Source: Syngnathus acus
Taxonomy: Eukaryota > Chordata > Actinopteri > Syngnathiformes > Syngnathidae
Direction of reading: 5' to 3'
DNA length: 64,000 nt
Assembly: GCF_901709675.1 (NCBI RefSeq)
Contig: NC_051094.1
Span: forward strand, 4,801,001 to 4,865,000
The stretch's first letter is position 1. Each line of letters begins with the position of its first letter. This document shows positions 12,901 to 22,845 of the stretch, piece after piece. A model generated the notes under the pieces. The model ran no database searches and was not told where the DNA came from. It saw nothing but the letters and a program-made list of their open reading frames with translations. The position numbers and the translations under genes were made by a program.

Positions 12901-13000
12901 AAAATGGCAGGAGACCCACCAGCTTCCCAGCGAGTTCAAGCTCCTCTACCGGTTGCACCGCGACGGAGTCACCAAGCTCAGCCTGACACATTGCACGTAG
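9955..13000 (+). CDS. st8sia3: Alpha-2,8-sialyltransferase ST8SIA3
   Basis: Golgi type II membrane enzyme that adds alpha-2,8-linked sialic acid to sialylated glycans. Exons: 9955-10106, 10694-10816, 11328-11885 and 12718-13000. Sialyl motif L is in exon 3 (CAVVGNSGILTGSHCG, then DFVFRCNFAPTEVYAKDVG). Motif S and motif III are in exons 3-4 (LSTGILMYTLASAMCDEIHL, then LPYHYYDKKGTKF). Exons 2-4 are intact and very close to human ST8SIA3, ending in LTHCT. Exon 1 starts MVRVARALGLII and should continue through the membrane anchor (VAVLILS, LISYVSLRKDSLFGRPSGG, RIMFHAGF). These pieces are spread over all three frames because of about four or five single-base indels between 9990 and 10106. That is best read as sequence error, since the rest of the gene is so conserved. 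Confidence 0.93.
11181..11285 (+). repeat. Dispersed repeat family, copy 2 (partial)
   Basis: Contains attgaaatgaatggaaatat, then cctcaatccgttctag, followed by an A run. It shares these blocks with the copies at 1773 and 51372. It lies in the intron just upstream of st8sia3 exon 3. Confidence 0.6.
11992..12073 (-). tRNA. tRNA-Ser (anticodon AGA)
   Basis: An 82-base type II tRNA on the minus strand. The acceptor arms GTTGTTG and CAACAAC pair over 7 bp. The D region is GGCCGAGTGGTTAAGGC, an A box. The anticodon stem-loop is GGATT-AGA-AATCC. A variable arm follows, and the T arm is CAGGTTCGAGTCCTG, a B box. This matches vertebrate serine tRNA with anticodon AGA. It lies inside the last intron of st8sia3, antisense to it. 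No CCA is encoded, as expected for a nuclear tRNA. Confidence 0.95.
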
Positions 13001-16000
13001 ATGGGGACGGGCGGGGGTTCGCGCACGACGCCACGCCCGGATTCCGCATGCCGACCTCTCATTCCACACGTCTGCCTCGCTCGGTTTTGGTATCGTTGTG
13101 TTAAGTATTCCTGTCAGACGCCTCCACGACGCTCCTTCAGGATGCCTGGTGGCAGTGGCAAACACAGTGGAACCTCTACAAGGGGAAAAAAAAAAAAAAG
13201 CCCAACACTCAAACCAGCTCAGACAACTCATCCAACCACTTGTCCATATGGTCAACATGCCCTGCCAACTCCAAAGTCATCTTCCCTCCGGATTCCATCG
13301 TCCATCACGTGTACTCAAAATACACGGGGTGATCTGTTGGACTTCGGAGGTCCCACAGGAGTCCAAGTCACGTTTTAAAAAGCCTTGATAAAAGTTAGAA
13401 AAAAAAAAAAAAAAAAAAAAAACTGAATCACTGCCTAATCTCAGGGATGGAGTTAGATCAGTGTTTTGGAAAATCCCATCGAAGGCATCCGAATGCTCTT
13501 TTGGCCACAAGATGAGTTGTCAGACATCTGCACTAGTCTTGTTTACAACACTTCAACAACAAGTGTCCCGATTCTAAACCTTTTTGGAGAAATAATTACA
13601 TTCCAAATGATAAGCCATAAATTCACAAAGAGAGAGAAAACATATATATATAGAGAGAGAGTAAGTATATATATTTACAAACAAGCTGTTGCTGTAGTAC
13701 TAAATATTATCGAGTTTAGAGTCACTTTCTAAAATAGAAGCCGTCTTTAGCCATGCTCGGTAACGGACGGAAAGATGTCATGGTATTTTATAGCGCAGGG
13801 GGAAATTTTTTTCCCCAAAAAATTGAGTTATCATACTGCGAGAATAAAGTTGTAAAATTGACCAGATTATGGCAAAATATCACGAGAAAAACAAACAGGT
13901 AATTTAGGAAGTATAAAATTGAGTAGTGTTTTTTTTACTTTTGTTTTCCTCATGACACTTTTTTTTATTGTAACACCAAAACATCTGACTTTATTTGACC
14001 TTATTTCCTCTGAGAAGATTCTCATATAATTACTTGTTTTTTCTTCTCTGACCTTTTCACTCAACAATTGCAAGACTTGTCTAACCAAAACGACACAGCT
14101 TATTGATAAAAATATAATTTTCTTGTAAAATGTCACTATATTTGTTGTAACATTATGACTCTTGTAGAAAAAAAGTTAAACTTTAATCCAGTAAAATTGT
14201 GACATTTCTCCTAAAAAAGTTTAATGCGCAACTGCAAAAGTAGGAATTGTTTTTTTTGGGTCCTAGTGGAATTACAACATTTTCTTAACAATTTTTATCA
14301 CGTATAAATCCAGACTTTCTAATTGAATGTAATAATAACATGTTAGCTAGCGTGGCTAAAATGCTAAGAAAATCCACCATTTTGAATTTCACTTTCACCA
14401 CAACACCCTTCAACTACAGTATATAAATAAAACATAGACACTACGTGAGAGATTTGATTATTTGGTGTCATTAAGCAGACAACTTTCAGCATCTTGTTCT
14501 GAGCGCATGCTCCACGCCAACTTCACGTTGCATGCGAGAGGCACCAATAATCTTTTAGAATTCTTTTCTACAGAATTTCAACTCACTTTGTATTGTTGAC
14601 TTTTATTTTTCTGAAGAATATCACCAGTGACTTTGTATAGCAAATAATAAGCTACCCCAAATGTGAAGCAATTTGAGCATGTATTCCACATCTGCTTTTA
14701 TTTTTGGGGGTGTGAGTTCATCAGAAATGGGACCACCCAAGCGAGTCATCAATGGTCTTAAAAAAGATGAAAGGCACATGAACATTTGCCTCATGACTGT
14801 GCGACATGTGACCGGATGTCGTGATTGATTTTTCTTTTTATTGTTTCTTGGGATTCTTTCCCAAACAAAAGCGTTTTTTGTCTTTTCCGATGTTTGCTTT
14901 GTTATTCCACGTCATTGATGTCACGAGTACGAGACGCTATGCACCAGCTCGAAGGTCTGGGTGTCAGCACACTAGGAATGTTCGCCGGAAAGAATGCGTT
15001 TGAGAGAAATAATCTTGGATTAACTCGGAAAGGCCAAATTCAAATGTCAGTAAAAAAATAATGGGTTACCTCCATGGGTGAAAGTGCAAGACTGTTTTCT
15101 TTTGCTCTTAAGCAGTTTTATTAAGTTCTGGGATTGAAAACAAAACTGTCCTCATTTAATGAGTGTCAGTCTTGACAATTTGCCTCGAAGACATTCTTGG
15201 CATTTTTTAGATGATATATGAATGTTTGGTCAATGTCTGACGATTGTAATCCAGGAAACAAGACTTTTGTGTGTTATATAATCAATTATGAAAAAGGTGA
15301 GGAAATGGGGAAATAGCAAGAAATCTGACGTGAATACATCTCATAAGTCCATGCGATCAATTTGCCACGTCTGTAGATAAGTAACGCGGAAACAACTTTA
15401 TAGACAGTTTATTTCTTGTACTTTTTGCTCTGTTTGCATGGCTAACTTGATGATGCAGAGGCTTATGAATCCCACTGGAGATCCAGGCAAGACACTCCCC
15501 TGATTGGCTGCTACGTCCTCCACGCATATGACATATATACAAAGTCATCAATGTCTGCTAAGGTTGTTTTGACCAAAACGTCTGTATATTTAAATGTCTT
15601 ATTATGCTCTATGATTAATATGCGCCTGCAGATTCATGTCATCAATGCCTCCCCATACAATAAAAAGATGTCCATTCTTTCTTCCAAATGAACCAAACAA
15701 TGAATTTTCTCTTTTCAAAGATGATGTAAAATATTCAAAAGAACATACGAGTGTTGAAAATGTGCTAGTTTCATTCTAATCATTTCACCTATTTGCCATC
15801 TACCAATAAACCAGGATTTGTTTTCTCTTGATATTGACTGCTCATTCTGCAAGAGAAAATTTACAAGCAAAGGCATTCGCCAAGATGCTAACTAGATCTT
15901 GTAGCTTCGAAGCTAATAGCACCAACAAGGACTGGGATTAGACTCCAGCTCACGCGCCGCCCTAATGAATACAAGTGCTACAGAAAATAAATTCAAGTTG

Positions 16001-16190
16001 ATAAAGGAATGTTCTTTTTTTTTTATTATTATTTAAACTTTACCGTAAAAAATTGACTGACTTCATTAGGTACACCCGCACCATCCAATGAGCTCCAATA
16101 CAATAAGAATGATTCCTGACACAGCTCTTGTATTTTCTCTGATTGGACTCAATGTACCTCATGAAGTGTCCTGTGACGTCATGTGTGATG
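13001..16190. other. st8sia3 3' UTR and intergenic region
   Basis: No coding exon seen. Notable features are an A-run of about 23 at 13400-13422, AT-rich sequence from 13600 to 14700, and a possible dispersed repeat at 16050-16180. The open frame at 14821-15061 shows no family resemblance. The st8sia3 polyadenylation site is not clear. Confidence 0.5.
16050..16180. repeat. Possible teleost dispersed repeat
   Basis: The block cttcattaggtacacccgca, followed by ccatccaatgagctccaata, resembles a dispersed element often seen in fish genomes that begins near ttattaggtacacc. It directly abuts the 3' end of rab27b. Assigned from memory; boundaries approximate. Confidence 0.35.
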
Positions 16191-17474
16191 TCAGCACGCA
16201 CACCTCCTCCAGAGGGAGACCTCCTGCGTGGCCCCTGTCGCGCTACTGCCGCCGATGTGCTCGGCCGAAGGTGTGCTCTGCTCCATCCTCTTCATCACCA
16301 TGTCCAGCAAGGTCTGTACCGCTTTGTCCACCCATGCCCGTCACAGCGCTCGTCTCAAAATAGGGGATGCTTGGGGGGATGCAAATTTGTATAACTTCAA
16401 AATAAAAACCTAATCTATCATCACAATGCCCAAATATGGTTCTCTAGCACCCACTTGTGGTTCGTTTAAGTATATTATTCACTAACAGGCTACTAGTGAG
16501 GCAAAACTGTGCACTAGTTGACAACAGAATTATCTGGTACTTCCTTATCTTAATCTCGATATCAAGGAAATGAACTAAAAACTCATACGGTTTTCCATAG
16601 GCTGACTCATAAAGTATATGGCTTAAGGTAAGGTATATAAATCTAAGTTGAGTTAAAAGACAACGTATGTGTTACAGGACTGACCCATATCTGTCGGCCA
16701 GATCTTGTCCCTGCCTGGCGTTCACGTCTCGGATGCTCCGGAGGTCGGCCTTGGTGCCCACCAGGACCACGTCGGGACTGTCGCAGTATGCGTTAGCCTG
16801 GAGTTGACCTGAGGAGAGCCGGCGGTTTGTCAGCAACAAAGTTATAGTAACGGTAAAAAACAAACATGTTTGATTCTAAATAAACCACGTTGGTAGTAGC
16901 ACGTACTCATCCAGTTCCTGACATTGAGGAGCTTTGGTGATTGGTCAAGTCAAACATGAGCAGGAAGCCATGGCATCTCGGAAGAAGGCCGTCGTGAGGC
17001 TGCGAAACCTGAAAGGACATTTTGTGTTTTCCTCATCGGTTTCATGCATTTTTATTTCCTCCCTACATTGCGGATTAATATGTAGAGTACCTTTCTTGTC
17101 CGGCCGTGTCCCATAGTTGAAGGTGGACTCTGAAGTTCTTCTCTGTTGCCCCATCGGAATTGGTCCCAGTGTACATCTGATGGGGAGGGGGGGGTCGTTG
17201 GAAAAAAATATATCTTATACTAATGACAAGAGCTGATGTTAGTTCAAAGTAAACAGAGCAAAAATCAAACATCTATGAATGAACTTGCTCACTACGCGGC
17301 GGAAGTGACGCCCGCACTCACCAGCCGTTTTTCCCGAAAGTCGATGCCCACCGTGGTGGCGAATTTGCGGTTGAACTTGTTGTCGTGGTACCTGTACAGG
17401 AAAGTGGTCTTGCCTACGCCCGAGTCCGCCAAGTGCAGCAGCTTGATGAGATAGTCGTAGTCCCACTCGGCCAT
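16191..17474 (-). CDS. rab27b: Ras-related GTPase Rab27B, with apparent frameshifts
   Basis: Small GTPase that controls docking of secretory granules and exosome release through Slp and Munc13-4 effectors. Exons on the minus strand: 17322-17474 (start [13 protein letters not shown]), 17091-17176, 16907-17008, 16685-16808 and 16191-16369. Visible motifs: P-loop [13 protein letters not shown], switch [12 protein letters not shown], the Rab27-type stretch [24 protein letters not shown], and a C-terminal RRCAC that gives the CXC prenylation signal. Exon 3 needs two inserted bases to read FLLMFDL and SFLNVRNWM, and exon 5 needs one after the ETSAVTGMG stretch. In exon 1 the usual ALGDSGVGK reads HLADSGVGK, which a +1/-1 indel pair would restore. 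The base-binding motif is TKAD rather than the usual NKxD. Human RAB27B is also near POLI (18q21), which favours 27b over 27a. Confidence 0.85.
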
Positions 17475-17524
17475 GGTGCCGCTCAGCCTACCATGCAAAG
17501 AAAAAGAAATTGGTATTAGGGGGT

Positions 17525-17556
<32 letters not shown>
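17525..17556 (+). repeat. Homopolymer G32
   Basis: 32 uninterrupted G (C on the rab27b coding strand), about 50-80 bases upstream of the exon carrying the rab27b start codon. The true length is doubtful in any sequencing technology. A run like this can form a G-quadruplex. Confidence 0.85.
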
Positions 17557-17558
<2 letters not shown>

Positions 17559-18340
17559 CTGAAGGCAGCGTCTAATGCTCCGATCAGAGCGGGAAAGAGC
17601 ACATGACTCGGGCTGAGCTTCGCATGAGCAGTCAAGGGGTCATTGGTTCTCCTGTTTTGGGAGACAGAACCCCTTGTATGGACCGCACGTTGGCACTTCC
17701 TGGTGAGCCCGTAAACACGGCGTGTCCGATGAAATTTGCCTGAGATGCCCGCGAGGCAAATGTAACAGAGCAGAGTGTTGTTGTGTCACGGCCTCTGCGA
17801 GAGGATAGCCCCGACGATGAAAGGTCGCACTTCTCAAGCAAGCAAACCGTAGCCAATTAGCAGCAGAAGAAAGTTCGCAGCAATACCGCCAAAGTGATAA
17901 TGTCATGGGAGAAAAGCATATCATACTTCCCACATTAATTAAGTAAAATTGTTGTCTTGAGATCTGAAAGTTTCATTTCATACCTTATTTGTATTTTTTT
18001 TTGGTCATACCTCATTCTCAATCTGTTCCCTCTCAGACATCAGACAAAAGTAGATTAAGATAATTCCTTTAACACTTATTTTGTCACATGGCTCGACAGA
18101 GTCAAAGGGTCAAATTGTAACCGGCCTGTGGGCCAATAGGAAAATGGCCATCCACGGCCTGTTCAGTTATTGAGTAGAAAATTTGGAGTGGCGTGTCAAC
18201 TGTGGTCGCTCTGTATTTACTACAAAAAGAAAAAATGCCACAGGCCTGTACTCAGACGCAGACTCGCATTTGCACAAATTTAAGAAATCTTTTGACCAAT
18301 CTTAATTCTTGGTTAATGAGAAGAACTAAAGATCTTACCA

Positions 18341-18475
18341 GCAAGTCTGGATGCAGCTCTTGCGTCCTCTGACCCGCCGCCCTTGACGCTCACGCCAGTC
18401 GTGGCGTGTTTCCCCAAACCTCCCTTACATGTGATTGAGGGTGGAGCAACTTGGGTTGCACGGGTATTTTCTTCT
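18341..18475 (-). other. Candidate spliced exon upstream of rab27b
   Basis: On the minus strand this 135-base block follows a pyrimidine-rich acceptor (ttttttttccccttgcag) and ends at a good donor (GCTG followed by gtaagatc). It lies 870 bases 5' of the rab27b start exon on the same strand, so a 5' UTR exon of rab27b is the simplest reading. It has one open frame across its length, but I see no known domain in the product. Confidence 0.4.
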
Positions 18476-18479
18476 GCAA

Positions 18480-19205
18480 GGGGAAAAAAAAGACAGAGAA
18501 TTACAGAACCTGACAGCACAAAAGCGTGCTCAAACAGGAAATGAAACTTATTGCAATATTCACCCACCAAAGTATTCAATACTAATGACAGAAAATAATT
18601 TTAGATGGTAAGAAAGGGTAAGGTAAGAAAAAAATCAGTTCTTTACTTTATGACCGTGAATGTCAATAAAGCTATAAACACAGAGTCCAGCAAAGAGGCA
18701 TAATGAATCCAATAGTGCTAATTTCAGTCCAATATACTCTCTTTATTTATATATATATTATATATATGAAAATAATATCTAAAGGAAAATTTGTGCGAAA
18801 TAGCAAAAACCTTAGGGAACCAATAGAACAAGTGCTAACAGAACCATTGACTTGCCTGTTTATGTCTGAGAACAATGGATCAGGAATTTGGGTCAGAATG
18901 CATCACGTGAACCTAAGCTGACTCGTAAAAAAAAAAAAAAAAAAAAAGAAGTCATATTGAACTTGAGCTTGGGTGGGTGATAAATACGCATATTAGAAAG
19001 CTTGATCAGGAGCCAGGAAAACTGTGCTGAAATGAGTTCAGGACTGCCATTTACAGAAATAAAGTGGTCCTGCTGCCATCTTGTAGCGTGATGCCAAAAA
19101 GCTACAGTATGTTGACGTGAGTTGAGCTTAATTCACCACCTTGTGACAATATGGTGACAAAGAACTACTTTGAGGTAGGTTGAGGAGCTTTTTTTTTTTT
19201 TTTTT
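18480..19205. other. rab27b-poli intergenic region
   Basis: No coding exon seen. AT-rich, with a TATA dinucleotide stretch near 18745-18770 and an A-run at 18928-18946. Probably holds the poli 3' UTR and rab27b upstream sequence. Confidence 0.5.
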
Positions 19206-22200
19206 CAAAAGAAGAGCTCTGTGTCCATCTGGGGGCATCCATATGTGTATTTAAAACTTTTTGGGGCGGGTGGCAGTAATAATAACACGCAGGTTTTCAT
19301 GGCAGTGCGTGCTCCCCTTTCACTGTACAGTACTTGGAGCTTCTCTAAACGGGGCTTAAAATAATTCAACAAGCTGTTGGCCTGGCTTTTCCTTCCGCCG
19401 CTTTTCTTCTCTTTGGCTTCATTCCCGGGCTTCCTGGAAAGGCCGGGGATCTTCAGAACCGGTCGGCGCCACTCCCACTCTCTCATCAGTTCCGTTTGAA
19501 TGTTGGCCGGTAACTGGGAAAACACCCGAGGGTCCACGTTTGGGGGCAATCGATGCGTAGCGGTGACGTGGGCGTCGTATGAGCATGTGCTACGGCTGGC
19601 TGGCGTGACCGGTTGAGACGCTTCCGCTCGGAGAGAAGTGGTGCTCTGTGCGGGTCCGGCCCGGGGCGATGCCGCGTCACAGCTGCTTGGGCTCTTTGCG
19701 CTGTTGTCTGGAGTGAGCGGAGGCATATCGCCGATTGAGTCGAGATGATCTGCACCGCTTCCGCAGTCAATCTAAAAGGAAGTCACATTGAAAGATACAT
19801 TTATTATATGATCACAATAATGAAAAGAATATAAATTCACTTTACACCTAAATTACAAAGAATTTTAACATATGAAAATAGATCATTTATACATCATCGA
19901 AATAAATTTACATTTGAAAAAATTTGTATTTGTTATGAGATATAGTGAAATGCATTACAAATGAATTAGTTAAGCTCTCAAAAAGTATGTCAATGGAAAA
20001 TATTGGCACACAATACAATAACTGCTAATCTATTTGATGGATTGGTAAATCTCAGCAGTTTATTTCATCATCATCATCATCAGTAGCAATAGCAGCAATG
20101 CTATAAATTCCACTTGAGTGCGCTACCTGGCTTCGAGTTGGGTTGTGCGGTGAGGCGCTGGGTGCGAAGAAGGAAGCAATGGAGCCTCTGGCGCCGGCGG
20201 CCGGCGCTTGGGTCTGCAAGTTGCTGAAACCCACGTTGATGAGGGTCAGGTTGGAATGGCGCGCCGCCGTGTCCACCATTTTGGAGAAGAGCTTCATGGC
20301 CAAGGAGAGCAGCTGGGCCGGGGCGTCGTCGCCGCTGGCTAAGATAGATATTGTAGTTAATGAAGAGCAAAGCAAAATTGGATCAGCATCAAACGGTCCA
20401 ACGAGCCACACTCACTACAATTGGTCGGGTTAGACATGTCCGTCACGAGCTTACCCGAGGTGATCTTATGCCCAATGTGGTTGGGGATGGGACACTGGCG
20501 GCTCTCCCGACTGTGCCACTTGTTGCTCGCTGAGAATTTCCGAACTGAGAGACGCAAGGTTTGCGGCTGTCTGCCGTCCTTGCGCATCCTGGATTCCAAA
20601 CAAATGTTTCAACTAAGACACAAATATTTATATGTGACACGCTTCAGCACAGATATATTTTTGGAGGGAGTTAATTTGACCAACTGAAAGACTCTGACCT
20701 CTCCACCAGGCTGCTGAGAAGCTGTTGAATCTTGTCCATCACTTCTTTCACACTTGACATTTTCTTAAAAGAGTCTTCATCGCTGAGAGACTAAAATCGG
20801 GTCATTAGCTTTGACGCGGCACACCAAAGCGATGACGCGTTCCACCGATACCTGAGGGCTCCGGTAGGGTTGACGGGAGACGTCGTTCTGCGCCAAGGGA
20901 CAGATTTTTCAGACGCGCTGCGCACGCAGAGCCCAATTCTCTTTCGAGCTCAGTCAGTGGGAAGAGCTGAAGGTCTCTGACGCTGACCAGTCCAAGTGCT
21001 TGGAGCCTTTTGGCCGTTTGATGTCCAACCCCTGAAGATGCACAACAGGGAAGGAATGAAGGGAATGAGCCCCCAATCAACACACACACAGATTTACCTG
21101 GTATTTCACGCAGGCCGCTCAGGCCGCCCACGATGTCGTCGATATTTTCCGGCAGCAGTGTGGTTTGCTGGTTGGGCTTAAAGCTGCCCGACACCAGTTT
21201 GGCCAACAGCTTGCTGGTGGCGACACCAGCGCAACCGGTGAGGCCCAATCGACCGCGGATGGCTTCCCTCAACTCAGCGGCGATGTGCGACCCTAACGCC
21301 AACTCTGGGTGAATGCTGGCTTTAGCCTTTGCGGCTTCACCTGTGCATCAAAAAGCATCACATTTTAGAAATGAAAATACACTAACACTAAACTGTAAAT
21401 ATACTCCTAACAATCATCAGCAATATTAGGGTTAGTTCATTTCACAAGCTGTTTCTGGGCTTACTTGAAGTGCTATAGACGTGGCCCATAAATGAGAACT
21501 CTGGTGTGTGTGGCAGCCGTTTTGCTATCATCTTTGTGATGTCCACAAAGTTCTCGTCAAAGCCAAGCCTCTCTACCAATGGACAGAAGGACAGCAGCAG
21601 ATCTTGTAGGGAAAGCAAAGAAATGAGAAACATCAAGCAGAGAAATTATACAGGGGTTATAAATTCATCTGAACAATAATGAAAACAACCTAATGAACTA
21701 CTGTTCAGGTTTGGCCTACCTGTCACTTGATAGGACATTTCTCTGTAGTGAGTCAGATCTTCTCCTTTCACCAGCACCAACTGAGGACATTTCTGTTTGG
21801 CGTCGGTAACAGACATGAGCTTGGTGACACCCTGCTGCCTCGCCACGTAGTTGCACGTGACGATGATGTACTTCTGCTGGATACCTGATGGGAATCACAA
21901 AGATATTAAGGGGGTTGTTGACCAAAAGTAACTTTTTAATAGATTGTACCGAAATGTTTGGTTTCTGGAGTGCTTGAGAAATGTCTAAATAAATCGTTTG
22001 TGAAATGCCTAGTTTCCAAAATGTGTCAGAGAGCAACACCTTATGATTTTGCCTGATTTCCATAATTGGAGAGTCTTCACCATATTTTTTAATTACATCA
22101 TCTGTAAGCTATTTATACTCTGGTGGTAACACATAGCCTAATATGTCTCCTTTAAACCAAACATAATATTTGTGATTTTAGTGGTAAAAGAAAAGTTACC

Positions 22201-22496
22201 TAGAGGAACATCTCTCAATGCTGGATTTCGGATCATTTCCACCTGAGCATAGAAGCAATCCAGGTCAAAATGCAAAATTACTCTGTGTGCAGGTGTTGGC
22301 TTCATACTGAGGCTCGATTCTGAAATTGCCAGAAAGTTTCAGACACATTTCAGTGTTAAGTTTGTATCGAAAGTTCAGTAATTATATTTGGTTGTGACGT
22401 TACGTTACCAGAAGCTCGACGGGTTGTTGGCAAATCCGTCAAAAGTTGCTTCCACTCGATTTCATCCTCTTCCATCTCGTCCTCGCTGCTTTCCAT
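19206..22496 (-). CDS. poli: DNA polymerase iota (Y-family translesion polymerase)
   Basis: Error-prone polymerase that inserts bases opposite damaged template sites and is recruited through PCNA and ubiquitin. Exons on the minus strand: 22409-22496 (start MESSEDEMEEDEIEWKQLL), 22200-22319, 21720-21884, 21465-21602, 21098-21340, 20852-21031, 20699-20790, 20455-20588, 20127-20338 and 19206-19771. Metal-binding residues are visible in HFDLDCFYAQVEM and in ERLGFDENFVDIT (adjacent D and E). The thumb helix-hairpin-helix is GCAGVATSKLLAKL to GVGHQTAKRLQALG. The little-finger domain follows (RKDGRQPQTLRLSVRKF). The last exon has a ubiquitin-binding motif (LPPNVDPRVFSQLPANIQTE) and ends in an SLLNYFKPRL stretch and a short tail. 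All ten exons join in frame with consensus splice sites. Head-to-head with the rexo1-like gene. Confidence 0.95.
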
Positions 22497-22845
22497 CGCA
22501 AAATTGAAAATAGAATCGATGTTTTTGCTAGCTGTCAACAGGGGAAGGTAACATACCACAAAGCAAGTCGGCAACGCCGGGCTCGCAAACAGCGCCATCT
22601 GTCGACAGTGTGGCTTCACTACAAGCCAATTGACAAAACTCACCTGAAACTTGATAAAAATTGAAAGATTAGAGCACAACACATGGTATGTCGATATAGA
22701 AGCGTTTGGACGACAACATATTTGATATAAAAATATTTTATACCACCGTCCAACGCGTCCCAACTGCTATATAAGTCAACCTGACCGCAACCTGGGCCCC
22801 AGACAAGCGCGGTAACTTCTCGGTCGAGTGTTGGAGCGGCGAGCG
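22497..22845. promoter_or_regulatory. Shared upstream region of poli and rexo1-like gene
   Basis: Only about 350 bases separate the two opposite start codons. The 22770-22860 part is GC-rich, with CpGs. This is the arrangement of a bidirectional promoter. I see no clear TATA box. Confidence 0.55.

Noticed and set aside
12680-13258. Minus-strand open frame of 192 codons over the end of st8sia3
   Set aside because: Antisense shadow of the last coding exon and 3' UTR; no domain.
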